Source: a virus
DNA: 64,000 nucleotides
Virus record (IMG/VR): IMGVR_UViG_3300031111_000002
Coordinates: 1-64,000 of that record
Strand: one strand, 5' to 3'
Shown here: piece by piece, positions 27,383 to 36,057 of the stretch
Numbering within the stretch: the stretch's first letter is position 1
Layout of the letters: each line of letters begins with the position of its first letter
Program-made: the position numbers and the translations under genes
Notes under the pieces: model-generated
The model's database searches: none
The model's input: the letters and a program-made list of their open reading frames with translations, nothing else
What the model was told of the DNA's origin: nothing

Positions 27383-29394
27383 TAAACGATTACGGTGGAA
27401 GAGGTCTTTGGGATTCACCTAATACAGCGGTTCCTGAGTATTCTATCCCGCTTATGTTCGACCGGTTGCCACAAACATTCTGGGCAGGCGGAACCTTAGA
27501 ACCATATTCGATCACTTTTACAGGCGATGTGTTCTCTACAGTGATGTTCTATGGATTCAATATGTTGTCATTTGATATTGGAGTAAACGAGCTATACGCC
27601 GAAGAATACTTTGTTGACTCATGGGATGATTTGCTTTCTCAATGGAACGAAGAACTTCACGTTACGGACGGGAAAAAGGGATCTGAAGAAACTACTGCGA
27701 GGTTGTTCCCTTCCCCTGTAAACACTCAGAAACTTCGGTTTAGGATTCCATATGAAGGGCTTGTTTACAATCCAGAACCCGGACAAGGTGCCGTCGCTAT
27801 CAATGAATTGATGGTATGGGGCGACGACCCTGATTACACGTACAGCATTCTTGGCGTTCATTCAAACGTACAAGTCGCTGAAAAGGCCTTTGAAGGAATC
27901 TTCTCTGAAGTCGATACGGTAGAAACCGAGATGATCGGCATCGACAGTTCTGTGAGCATATTGAGCACTGGTCGTCTTGGCCTTCACGCAAGTGTCGAAG
28001 TTCCGAATACATATTCCACGTTGATAGACGGTGTAGACCTTACAGAAACTATTGATGCAGTCCGATGGAGTCGCGGTACTGATTTCGCTTCCGGATCTCT
28101 CGGGCTTACCCTCAATTCCGAATCGTTCTGGTACAATGATTCTCGATTTGAGATCAACACCCCTGTCCAGTTCAGGGCGAACAACCGAACCCTTTTCGAT
28201 GGCGTTATCGAAGACGGGAAAACGTCCAAGAGCTATCAAGGCCCTAATAGCGAAATCACTTGTTATGACAACGCAACGAATCGTTTGAACCAAAATTTCA
28301 GCGGTGTTCTTACCGGTACTACATACCGAGATCTCGTTGTCCAGATCGCTGAATACTGTGGCTTCCAGCAGTCTGAAATAGAATGTCCTGACGGCGACGA
28401 TTACGGAACTTCGATTGATATCAACAACGACAATTGCCTTGAGTTACTATCCGAGATTTGTATAGTTCAGCGGTGGTTCTTCTACATTGCTGACGATGGC
28501 TCGCTGATTGTCCGTTCTTCCACTTTCGATCCGACTCCGGATCACGTTATCCCCATGTCTGAAGTTGAAGTGCAGGAAACCGTTTGCCAGAAAAGCACAA
28601 TCATAAACTTGATCCGGGTTTCGAGTAATCCTGCAGGCGACGGGCAAGAAGTGTTTGGAGCTGACTTCACAAATCTCTATTCACAAGGCAAATATGGACT
28701 CGCGGAAGGACCTACGATTTCCAGTCGTTTCTTCTTGAATGAAGATCAGGTGGAAGCGGTTGGTCTTGAGATTGTGAGCAGCCGTGGTGAACCGGCAAGG
28801 ACATTCAGTTTCAATCTGATTGGCGATTACGCTTTCAGGCATTATCAGGTGATTGACATTGAAATGGAAAACGATACTTACTTGAAGTTTGCCATTATCG
28901 GTGTTGAGTTCACCCTTTCAGAGTCTGAAGAACGGTGGGCAATCAAAGTCGTTCTCATAGCACAGATGCAGAACTCTTTAGGCATCACCTTCCCGTCGTT
29001 CGGATCTGCAATGAGTAGTATTCTTGGTGACTGGGCTGGCAAAGTGAACAACGTCATAACTGGTCGTGTTGAGTCGTCTTCATCGTTTGAAACTGGCGGT
29101 AAACACAATTGTTTCATCTTCAGTACTGGTTCGACTATGACCGATGTCTGGGGCGACACTTTGTATCCCCCGAGCGCTATTGTTACTCTTGCCGATTTGA
29201 ACAACGACGGTACTTATGTAATCATTTCTGGCACGTTTTATGGAGGCGGAAACTGGAACTCCTACAATTACGATCCCTTCACGGTTGACGATGTTCAGAC
29301 ACCGGGTTCGACTACGATCTACGTCGATTTCAGTGACAACGTTGGTGAAGGTGGGGACAATCCAGAAAACTATATTATAACCGGGTTAGCGTAA
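27379..29394 (+). CDS. tail hub / baseplate-like protein
   Basis: 671 aa. The centre (about residues 275-345) has the pattern of hub proteins of the gp27/gpD type: FDGVIEDGK, ITCYDNATNRL, TYRDLVVQIAEYCGF. The first 200 residues form a beta-sandwich that may bind the distal ring; the C-terminus is a beta domain ending in ENYIITGLA. It would cap the tube and hold the tip proteins. ATGA overlap upstream and TAATG overlap downstream. Confidence 0.72.
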   Translation: MINDYGGRGLWDSPNTAVPEYSIPLMFDRLPQTFWAGGTLEPYSITFTGDVFSTVMFYGFNMLSFDIGVNELYAEEYFVDSWDDLLSQWNEELHVTDGKKGSEETTARLFPSPVNTQKLRFRIPYEGLVYNPEPGQGAVAINELMVWGDDPDYTYSILGVHSNVQVAEKAFEGIFSEVDTVETEMIGIDSSVSILSTGRLGLHASVEVPNTYSTLIDGVDLTETIDAVRWSRGTDFASGSLGLTLNSESFWYNDSRFEINTPVQFRANNRTLFDGVIEDGKTSKSYQGPNSEITCYDNATNRLNQNFSGVLTGTTYRDLVVQIAEYCGFQQSEIECPDGDDYGTSIDINNDNCLELLSEICIVQRWFFYIADDGSLIVRSSTFDPTPDHVIPMSEVEVQETVCQKSTIINLIRVSSNPAGDGQEVFGADFTNLYSQGKYGLAEGPTISSRFFLNEDQVEAVGLEIVSSRGEPARTFSFNLIGDYAFRHYQVIDIEMENDTYLKFAIIGVEFTLSESEERWAIKVVLIAQMQNSLGITFPSFGSAMSSILGDWAGKVNNVITGRVESSSSFETGGKHNCFIFSTGSTMTDVWGDTLYPPSAIVTLADLNNDGTYVIISGTFYGGGNWNSYNYDPFTVDDVQTPGSTTIYVDFSDNVGEGGDNPENYIITGLA

Positions 29395-30059
29395 TGGATG
29401 ATTGCAGTGGTTTCGGAATCCTTCACGACGTTTTGCGCGAGTGCAGATTCTGTTCCCGCAAATCAGCTTGTTTCGCTATGGAGAAACAGAACCGACATGA
29501 AGAAGGTCGGATAGAAACTCTCGAGATGCAAGTTGATTTGTTGAAGCGTATCGTTCGTGGTCTTACAGATCAGCTTGCCAGTGCCGGGTTCGTGTTTGCG
29601 AAACGTGTAGCCGAGGAAAACAATATCCATAGGTTGATAAGTCCTACCACTAATGTTCGATGTGCGAACTCCGGAGTTTCTGCAAATGATGTCGATCTTC
29701 GCAAAGATATCCCACGGTACTTCGAAGAATTTATGGAATACGTCGATTCCCTTCCGTCGATAGAGAGATCCGTTACGAACAAACGATTTGAGAAGAACCG
29801 CGTAGAATACTACGGCAGATCCCGCAAACCATTCTTCGCACTCACGTATCGTGGTCACATATCGGTTAAAATAGAGCTCCTTGAATACGTTTCCCCTCCA
29901 TTTGCGTTCTTCAAAACACGCGGCAAAGTGGAAGGTCGTATATTCGATCTTCCAGCCATTCTTTCTGGTGGACCTTTCGAGCTGTATGACCGTGATCTGA
30001 TAGATCAATTCTTCGGCCAGCTTGAATACGTTTCAGCCAAAATTGCGGAGGTCACATGA
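29394..30059 (+). CDS. hypothetical tail-module protein with Cys cluster
   Basis: 221 aa. The N-terminal part has Cys at CRFCSRKSAC (near residues 17-26), a possible metal site, then a coiled coil (EGRIETLEMQVDLLKRIV). The C-terminal half is alpha/beta. Coupled to the hub gene by an overlapping stop-start and to the next gene by 4 nt. Not recognised. Confidence 0.6.
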   Translation: MDDCSGFGILHDVLRECRFCSRKSACFAMEKQNRHEEGRIETLEMQVDLLKRIVRGLTDQLASAGFVFAKRVAEENNIHRLISPTTNVRCANSGVSANDVDLRKDIPRYFEEFMEYVDSLPSIERSVTNKRFEKNRVEYYGRSRKPFFALTYRGHISVKIELLEYVSPPFAFFKTRGKVEGRIFDLPAILSGGPFELYDRDLIDQFFGQLEYVSAKIAEVT

Positions 30060-30325
30060 TTCTTCCATCACATGTTTTGTTTCCGGTTTATCAAGGCGAT
30101 ACCAAACTCATTCTCAAGTACCGGGGCAAATACCCGGGCTGTTCTTTATTCGGCGGATTGTGCTTGATTGGCGAGGACGAGAAAGTTATAATTAAGTTTG
30201 ATGGTTCGATAATTGGGTACTGGGATCCAGCGACAGATCTCTTTACATTTCCACCAGACGAACCTTTCAAGTATAGCGATGCGGAAGCGAAACATAAGAT
30301 ACAATCCGTATTAGGGAGGGCGTAA
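30056..30325 (+). CDS. small hypothetical protein
   Basis: 89 aa, beta-rich (LKYRGKYPGCSLFGGLCLIG, then IIKFDGSIIGYWDP). ATGA overlap with the preceding gene and a 1-nt gap to the next. Not recognised; probably a minor tail part. Confidence 0.6.
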   Translation: MILPSHVLFPVYQGDTKLILKYRGKYPGCSLFGGLCLIGEDEKVIIKFDGSIIGYWDPATDLFTFPPDEPFKYSDAEAKHKIQSVLGRA

Positions 30326-30326
30326 A

Positions 30327-31187
30327 ATGCCGAAACGAAAAACTGCCAAAGACAAAGTTGACGACGCTGCAAAGCGTAAACAGGAAATGATTACTCAGGA
30401 AATCGTGGATGAAGCGACTATCCATCACCACTCCGAATTATTGACCAAGATCAATGAATTGAAGCATGAGCGTGGAGAACTCGTAAGGTTTGTTGATAAG
30501 GTGAATCAAACGAACGAAGAACTTGGTAAGAAGATTGAATCCATCAAGGAATCTTCTTCCGTTCAGAATGTCCCCGGTGGAGCCAATCACCATGAAATGG
30601 TCGAGGAATGCAGACAGGCCGTTGAGATCGAACACAAACGGCTGGAGAATATCAACAACCGTATTGGCGGTCTTGTTGCTCGTCTTGATAGTCTTACCGA
30701 AATCCTGAAGACGCTGAAGACCAAGATCGTGAGTAACACGAAACGCATGAGCCCGATGAAGGATCTCAAGAGGAAGAACCAAGTTCTTGCCGAAACAGAG
30801 AATCTGAAGCAGGAAGCGGCATCCACCAAAGACGAAATGGACGATCTGACAAACCGGATCGACCAACTCAACGAAATGGCTGTTTTCCAGAAAACTGCAA
30901 TCGCCAATGCCGAGCAAGAAGTTGAGAACAGTATCAATCGCAAGAAGCGCAACGAGAAACGTGCATTCATGCAGAAGATTGCTAAGGACAATGGAGAACG
31001 AATCCAATCTCTCGAAAACGAAGTGGCTCACAATATCCAAACAATTGGTTCTTTGGAAACCAGGATCAAGGCCATTGACAACGAACTCGAATCCGTTGAA
31101 GCCAAGCTGAAAGGTATCAATATCGAGGCCGTTGGCGAACGTCTTGAAACAGCGAAGCAAACCAAAGAACCTTCCTTAACGTTCTGA
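30327..31187 (+). CDS. long coiled-coil protein
   Basis: 286 aa, almost entirely a charged helix with heptad character (LTKINELKHERGELVRFVDK; MDDLTNRIDQLNEM), without membrane segment or Cys. It sits between tail genes and the packaging genes and could be a tail fibre rod, a chaperone, or a packaging accessory. The stop overlaps the next start as TGATG. Confidence 0.62.
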   Translation: MPKRKTAKDKVDDAAKRKQEMITQEIVDEATIHHHSELLTKINELKHERGELVRFVDKVNQTNEELGKKIESIKESSSVQNVPGGANHHEMVEECRQAVEIEHKRLENINNRIGGLVARLDSLTEILKTLKTKIVSNTKRMSPMKDLKRKNQVLAETENLKQEAASTKDEMDDLTNRIDQLNEMAVFQKTAIANAEQEVENSINRKKRNEKRAFMQKIAKDNGERIQSLENEVAHNIQTIGSLETRIKAIDNELESVEAKLKGINIEAVGERLETAKQTKEPSLTF

Positions 31188-31837
31188 TGAAAACGGTACT
31201 TGATTTCAACTACCCGGTCGCACTCACCGACGAAGACGACCGAGAATCTTTTCGCATCCAAGACGGATATGGTGGGATGGTTCACGTAACTAAGTGTCGT
31301 CGGTGCGAGAATCCCGCTCAACGAGGTTCAATCTATTGTCCTGACCATGAAACGTCCGTAGCCCATACAATCGGATCTGCCCCTGCTGCAGCAAGCCGTG
31401 AGCCGCTTCAACACGAAACGTTATACGCTTCGGCGTTCACTGATCCGAAAGACCGGGTTTTGTTTGAGACGTTTCTTCAAAGCAAAGGTAACCTTGAAGC
31501 CGAGATCGCGCTTCTAAAGGTTGAAGCCGTGAAGGTTGTCCAAGCCGATTCCGCTGAGTTCAAAGGTACTCGCCAGAGAATACAAGCGCTTACCCAAATC
31601 ATTGAGACAATGCGGCGCCTCATAATGACTCACCACGATCTCTTTGAGAAACTGGAAGTGTCGGTATTGATCGACTTGGAAATGGTAGGACGTATCAGCG
31701 GCAAGCTCTCTGAAGCGATGGATCGAATGAGCAATATCATAGCCGACAACGTTCCGGGCGATAAACGCGACAAGGTTGCTGACGAAATTATGGACGTAAA
31801 GCAATGGCTTGCTGGTGAATTGAGGCGGCTTACATGA
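31187..31837 (+). CDS. zinc-ribbon helical protein beside large terminase
   Basis: 216 aa. Residues about 37-53 hold a Cys4-like zinc site with His (CRRCENPAQRGSIYCPDHE). The C-terminal 140 residues are helical (LETFLQSKGNLEAEIALL and further). It overlaps the large terminase by 4 nt, the usual place of a small terminase, so a DNA-binding role in packaging is plausible. No homology to small terminases can be claimed from the sequence alone. Confidence 0.6.
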   Translation: MKTVLDFNYPVALTDEDDRESFRIQDGYGGMVHVTKCRRCENPAQRGSIYCPDHETSVAHTIGSAPAAASREPLQHETLYASAFTDPKDRVLFETFLQSKGNLEAEIALLKVEAVKVVQADSAEFKGTRQRIQALTQIIETMRRLIMTHHDLFEKLEVSVLIDLEMVGRISGKLSEAMDRMSNIIADNVPGDKRDKVADEIMDVKQWLAGELRRLT

Positions 31838-33588
31838 AACGGGATAAGATCGGAATTCCGTTGGCTCGTCTTCCGGAGTCCAGTTTGAACATGGTATCCA
31901 CCTTGATCGCAGCCAAACTGGACGATCCCATAAACAAGTGGAAGATGGATCCAGTTAAATTCGTTGCCAGCGTTCTTCATTGGAGATTCCCACAGGTTCT
32001 TCTGGCGATCCTTTATCATATTCTTGATTGTGTACGAAACAAGCGCAATATAAGAATAGTTCTTATAGGGCCTCGTGGCGGCGGCAAGACCGTCATTCTT
32101 TCAATTGTCGAATACCTTCTTTCACTTCTATACAATTACGACTTCTTGAACTTGGCCGGCTCGTTAAGCCAAGCGAAGATCATTCATGCATATCAACAGG
32201 AATTTTATAAGAAGACTGATTTCAAGAATGTCAAAAACGACAGCATCTTCCAAACGGTTTTCACTACCGGGGCATGGATTTCTTGCGTAGCAAGTTCAAG
32301 TACTCAGGTTCGTGGTAAACATCCGGGCGGAAGTAATTTGAGAATGGGTAACACGTCCGGCAAGGATTCTAGGTACAAAAACAAAGACGACATCGACTTC
32401 GATCAACTCGTTCCATACTGGGATGATGTTCAGGTTCCAGAGCCCGGTAAGGTTGACGATAGCGGCAGACGCGGCACAAGGGGCGGCGGACTTGTAATCG
32501 ACGAGGAATGCGAAGCCGATCCTGAAGTAGTCCGTGACGCTTTGCCAATGGTCAACTCGGCCTTTCCGTCTGTAATCATAAGGGCATCTACTTTCCACGA
32601 ACTGAACGGTACTTTCCAAGACATCGTAGACCACGCTGAAGAACGAGGATACACTTTGTTCAAGTGGGATATCTTCGATGTTATGATGGCTTGCGATAGA
32701 GATTGTTCAACGTGTTTCGACGAGTTCGCGAAAGATTCTGTCCAAGACGTTGTTGATCCGGACACTGGGCAGGTAGTAACACAAATCTTGAAAAAGGCGT
32801 ATTGCGGTGGCAAGGCCAAGTTCAACGTAAACGGATTCATAAGACCGGAAGAAATCTTCAACCTTTGGATCGAGTGCGGACAGGACAAAGAATGGTTTGA
32901 GGTTGAATTCATGGGTCGCCGTCCGTCTGCCCGGGAAACAAAACTCGCACCGTATGTTGAGTCCATCTTCGTTGATGAAGACATAACGATTGAAAAGGAC
33001 TGCCCAGTTTCAGGCGGGATCGACTGGGGTATGCAAGCCGGCCACAAGATCTACATCGCTGCTCCGACCGGAGTCGGTGGGCCTAAGTACCTTATCGTCA
33101 CTCAAAGTTTAGCCGGTAAACCGTGCGACATCGTTTGTGATGAAGTAGAAAAACAGGATCTCAAACGCTTTGAGAAATGCGTTATTTATACTGACGGTGA
33201 GAACGTATACAACAACGACCGGCTTCACTTGGTTAATCACCCGGACGGATCTCCGTTAAAGGTTTTCCCGACGAACTTCGCTCAGAACAAAAGGGCTTTG
33301 TTGTTCCCGAATCTATTATCCCATGTCCAGAACGAAATGTTCTTGATACCGCGAAGCGTTAATGGAGCTCGATTCCCAGAAAGAACAATCAGGAATCTGA
33401 AACGAAAGATGAAAAAGTATCGGCTTGAACCTCGCGGAATGCGGAAGATGGAAGGCATGGACGAAATTGACGGTATTATGCTTGCCTTGTCTCACTGGGG
33501 AAATGCCAAACGGAAAACTGGAACCTACGGTAAAATGCCAGAGATTCTTACTGGCGGACGTGCAATAACGAACTTCGGAGGACTGTGA
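31834..33588 (+). CDS. terL: terminase large subunit
   Basis: 584 aa. ATPase domain: Walker A GPRGGGKT at 79-86, Walker B with catalytic Glu GLVIDEE at 219-225, and a coupling segment after it (RASTFHELNG). Nuclease domain: an acidic residue in GGIDWGMQAG near 390 and another in IYTDGENVYNN near 450, as in RNase H-like terminase nucleases. It translocates DNA into the prohead and cuts it. Odd position: at the end of the late operon, 27 kb from the P27-like small subunit and the portal. Confidence 0.9.
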   Translation: MKRDKIGIPLARLPESSLNMVSTLIAAKLDDPINKWKMDPVKFVASVLHWRFPQVLLAILYHILDCVRNKRNIRIVLIGPRGGGKTVILSIVEYLLSLLYNYDFLNLAGSLSQAKIIHAYQQEFYKKTDFKNVKNDSIFQTVFTTGAWISCVASSSTQVRGKHPGGSNLRMGNTSGKDSRYKNKDDIDFDQLVPYWDDVQVPEPGKVDDSGRRGTRGGGLVIDEECEADPEVVRDALPMVNSAFPSVIIRASTFHELNGTFQDIVDHAEERGYTLFKWDIFDVMMACDRDCSTCFDEFAKDSVQDVVDPDTGQVVTQILKKAYCGGKAKFNVNGFIRPEEIFNLWIECGQDKEWFEVEFMGRRPSARETKLAPYVESIFVDEDITIEKDCPVSGGIDWGMQAGHKIYIAAPTGVGGPKYLIVTQSLAGKPCDIVCDEVEKQDLKRFEKCVIYTDGENVYNNDRLHLVNHPDGSPLKVFPTNFAQNKRALLFPNLLSHVQNEMFLIPRSVNGARFPERTIRNLKRKMKKYRLEPRGMRKMEGMDEIDGIMLALSHWGNAKRKTGTYGKMPEILTGGRAITNFGGL

Positions 33589-34016
33589 ACGGAACGACCC
33601 TTAGAGAGATTGTGACTCACAAAAAGATTCTTCCATCTCACCCGAAGGTGGAAGAACTTGTTTTACCAGTGGTTTATCTCGACGCCTCAAAACGTTGTAT
33701 AAACGGGCAGCGCTACGACGTGGTGTGTTTACCCGGGTATGATCCTGAAATTGATTCAGGCGCATCCTTGTGGCCTCTCATAAGCATAAATGGCGAGTTG
33801 TTCATGCCCGAAACCAGATATCTGTTTCTCAAAAGATTATTGTTTCTCTCGAGAGGCGGACGTTCGATCTACGATTCATTGGTTAAAATGCAGCCCGAAG
33901 CGGTTGCTGGCATATACGACTGGCCTGATAAAGCCATATTGAAGATGCTTGTTGCACTACCACGCCGGAAGATTGCGAAGATTCTTTATCGCGCTAAAAA
34001 GAAAATAGCCCCATGA
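33585..34016 (+). CDS. hypothetical protein, last gene of late operon
   Basis: 143 aa from GTG 33585, overlapping the terminase stop by 4 nt. Mixed alpha/beta; the C-terminus is strongly basic (ALPRRKIAKILYRAKKK). Its stop codon lies in the loop of the terminator hairpin that ends both converging operons. Not recognised; a packaging accessory role is possible from context. Confidence 0.6.
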   Translation: MNGTTLREIVTHKKILPSHPKVEELVLPVVYLDASKRCINGQRYDVVCLPGYDPEIDSGASLWPLISINGELFMPETRYLFLKRLLFLSRGGRSIYDSLVKMQPEAVAGIYDWPDKAILKMLVALPRRKIAKILYRAKKKIAP

Positions 34017-34026
34017 CAGGGGCTAT
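34005..34026. terminator. bidirectional intrinsic terminator between converging operons
   Basis: An 8-bp stem ATAGCCCC/GGGGCTAT closes a 6-nt loop. Read leftward it is followed by TTTTCTTTTT, a good U-tract, so it ends the early leftward transcript. Read rightward the tail is weaker (GTTCAATTCTT). It separates the late and early modules. Confidence 0.85.
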
Positions 34027-34046
34027 GTTCAATTCTTGTTGATCCG

Positions 34047-34328
34047 TTACGAATCTAGAGCAATGAACTCCCTGTAAGATTCAACGATGTTCCTCGCCGT
34101 TTCCAGATTCATGCTTCCGCCTTCTTTGACCCTTGACAGAATCTTATACATCAAACGGATCGCAATGTATTCAGTTTTGTTAGGCCAGCATATGCTTGCA
34201 AATATGTTCCACTTGTCACGCGGAATCGAATTGAGAATGTTGGCGATGTCGCTTGGTGTAGGGATGTTGAACTCAAGCACGTCTGTCGGTTTCGGATCTT
34301 CCTTGTTTGTTTTTTTGTTCGTGACCAT
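34047..34328 (-). CDS. small hypothetical protein, end of early operon
   Basis: 93 aa with AAGGAGGG upstream. Helical and hydrophilic, N-terminus lysine-rich, core TPSDIANILNSIPRDKWNIF. It is the last gene of the leftward module and may have its own promoter. Not recognised. Confidence 0.65.
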   Translation of the reverse strand: MVTNKKTNKEDPKPTDVLEFNIPTPSDIANILNSIPRDKWNIFASICWPNKTEYIAIRLMYKILSRVKEGGSMNLETARNIVESYREFIALDS

Positions 34329-34345
34329 TTTGCCCTCCTTGAGTA

Positions 34346-34374
34346 ATTGTCGCGTTTTAGATTTCGTTTGTCAA
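34346..34374 (-). promoter_or_regulatory. candidate promoter for the last leftward gene
   Basis: -35 TTGACA, 17-nt spacer, -10 GACAAT (4 of 6). It overlaps the end of the MBL-fold gene and would drive only the 93-aa gene at 34047-34328. Weaker than the other promoters of this group. Confidence 0.4.
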
Positions 34375-35090
34375 GTCAACCTTTTGTATTTCCGGGGACT
34401 TTCCTTAGTGACTATCTGATCTCTTGTGAATCCGGTTTGATCCATCACTTGCTCTATAGCGTCCATTGCATTTAGGTTTTCCTTGCTGCCATGTATTAAA
34501 TAAACCTTCTTCACTGTGGTCTTATCAATCGAATTGAGAAACCGTATGCAGCCCCGTACACTCATATGAGTCGTGAACAAACGCGAGCGATATGGACAGT
34601 CGGTTATCAGATCTTCCCTGTAATTGCATTCGATCATTATGTGAGTAAGACCGTCGAACTTCGCGCGGATCAACGCGGTGTCGCTTGCATACAAGATCCG
34701 GTCGCCTTTCGGAGTGCCAATGAGAAAGCACAGTGGTTGCGTCCCGTCGTGAACAGCATCGAATGGAACGACTGCCCACCGTTTCTTGATTACGACTGTC
34801 TTAGACGGTTCTACATGCACGATACGATGACCTGTCAAACCAGCGTCGTCTGCCGTACCTTTTGACATGTATAGATCGACTCCGCGTTTGGCCAGTTCTT
34901 TAGCGCCTACAATGTGATCTCCATGAGCATGTGAGATTAAAACTCCATCAAGCGATGCTACTCGATGATCCAACGCTTTGTAGATCTGACGGGCGGGAAG
35001 ACCGGCCTCAATTAGAAGCCGACCTTCGCCGTTTGTCAAAAGGTAACAATTACCTTCAGAACCAGTTGAGATGATCCTGATGTCTACCAT
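34371..35090 (-). CDS. MBL-fold metallohydrolase, putative recombination nuclease
   Basis: 239 aa. Metal-binding motif SHAHGDH at 53-59, a further His near 115 (FDAVHDG), Asp in ILYASDTA, and a distal HGSKENL. This is the metallo-beta-lactamase fold of the YycJ/RNase-like branch. Small phage MBL proteins often follow recT and a SMC-like ATPase; here the three genes overlap, so it may supply the 5'-3' resection that RecT needs. The start overlaps the RecT end by 7 nt. The enzyme class is firm; the substrate is inferred. Confidence 0.8.
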   Translation of the reverse strand: MVDIRIISTGSEGNCYLLTNGEGRLLIEAGLPARQIYKALDHRVASLDGVLISHAHGDHIVGAKELAKRGVDLYMSKGTADDAGLTGHRIVHVEPSKTVVIKKRWAVVPFDAVHDGTQPLCFLIGTPKGDRILYASDTALIRAKFDGLTHIMIECNYREDLITDCPYRSRLFTTHMSVRGCIRFLNSIDKTTVKKVYLIHGSKENLNAMDAIEQVMDQTGFTRDQIVTKESPRKYKRLT

Positions 35091-36046
35091 TCAGGTTCGT
35101 CCGGGTATTCGTCGTCGTCCGTTTCCGTCATTGGTTCAGGAGCCGGATCGGGATCGGGATCGGGATCGGGAGCAGGAGCTGGAGCGGGAGCAGGGGCAGG
35201 AGAAGTGTCCGGCTGTTGAGTGTCTTCTGGAACAGGACCAAATTCAGCGTCAACAACTTCGCCCGTTGGTTCGACTCCGTCCGGAAGTCCCGGGTAAGGT
35301 TCTGTTGGTGCGAACCCCGGTGCTTCGATTCCAATGTGAGGCGGTTCTTCCTGCATGTAGTCCTCGTTGAAATCGTCACCTATTCCGCGTTCCATGTTGA
35401 TCGCCATTTCCATTTCAGTGGAGATGACACCGTACTTCTGTATCAGTCGTTTGAGAACGGTCTTCATTCCCATGTCGTTGATATGGCTTTTCCACATAGG
35501 GTTGCGAGGCGCATACTTAGCGCCATGAGCAATCGCTTCGTCGATAGTCATTTTGATTGTTTTCGTGAAGCCGTTGATAAGGACAAAGTGAGCGAAGTAT
35601 CCAGCGACCGCATCACTTTTTCTTTCGCCGTTCATTTCAATTTCTCCGGTAAGCCGGCATTCGTGCGAAAGTTCGCCATCGTAGTACTTGTCCACGTTGA
35701 GATATTTGTAGGCGCCTGTGTTCATCGCCAAACGCCACCAGCCCTTCCAGCCGATGACAAGCGTAGGAACGTTCGCGAACGGGAGAATCGAAGCATGTCC
35801 GAGTGCTTTGCTGATTGTCAATCCCAGCGAAGCGGCTTTAAGTGCTTCTACGACAACCAGTTTCGGGTTGCAATTCCGGAGTTTCGTGTCCCCAGAATAC
35901 AACTCGATCAAGGACGTTTTGAACGATTCAGATTTGTTGACACCGAGCGTGGCCTGTAAGCGTTCTCCGATGACAGGATCGCTTACCGCTTCGGTGATTC
36001 TTTCCATTGGTGATTGTTTTGCTTCCACAAGATCATTGTTTGCCAT
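35084..36046 (-). CDS. recT: RecT-family single-strand annealing recombinase
   Basis: 320 aa from ATG 36046, chosen because GGAGG lies 5 nt upstream; ATG 36058 would add four residues. The RecT core runs from about residue 20 to 220 (LGHASILPFANVPTLVIGWKG, KYAPRNPMWK, LKRLIQKYG). The last 100 residues are an acidic Pro-rich tail with (AP)n and (DP)n repeats, perhaps for contact with SSB or the ATPase. RecT anneals complementary strands during phage recombination and replication. It lies between a SMC-like ATPase and an MBL nuclease. Confidence 0.92.
   Translation of the reverse strand: MANNDLVEAKQSPMERITEAVSDPVIGERLQATLGVNKSESFKTSLIELYSGDTKLRNCNPKLVVVEALKAASLGLTISKALGHASILPFANVPTLVIGWKGWWRLAMNTGAYKYLNVDKYYDGELSHECRLTGEIEMNGERKSDAVAGYFAHFVLINGFTKTIKMTIDEAIAHGAKYAPRNPMWKSHINDMGMKTVLKRLIQKYGVISTEMEMAINMERGIGDDFNEDYMQEEPPHIGIEAPGFAPTEPYPGLPDGVEPTGEVVDAEFGPVPEDTQQPDTSPAPAPAPAPAPDPDPDPDPAPEPMTETDDDEYPDEPEW
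35141..35200 (+). repeat. GGGATC/GGAGC-type hexanucleotide repeat inside recT
   Basis: About four tandem copies of GGGATC followed by GGAGCA/GGAGCG-type hexamers. On the coding strand they encode the Asp-Pro and Ala-Pro repeats of the RecT tail. Length can change by slippage in steps of two residues without breaking the frame. Confidence 0.75.
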
Positions 36047-36057
36047 GTTTGCCTCCA

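Noticed and set aside
10749-29394. Diversity-generating retroelement in fibre or tip genes
   Set aside because: No reverse transcriptase gene and no visible template/variable repeat pair.
35216-35959. A 247-codon plus-strand frame opposite recT
   Set aside because: Antisense to a clear RecT; Phe/Val/Arg-rich shadow.
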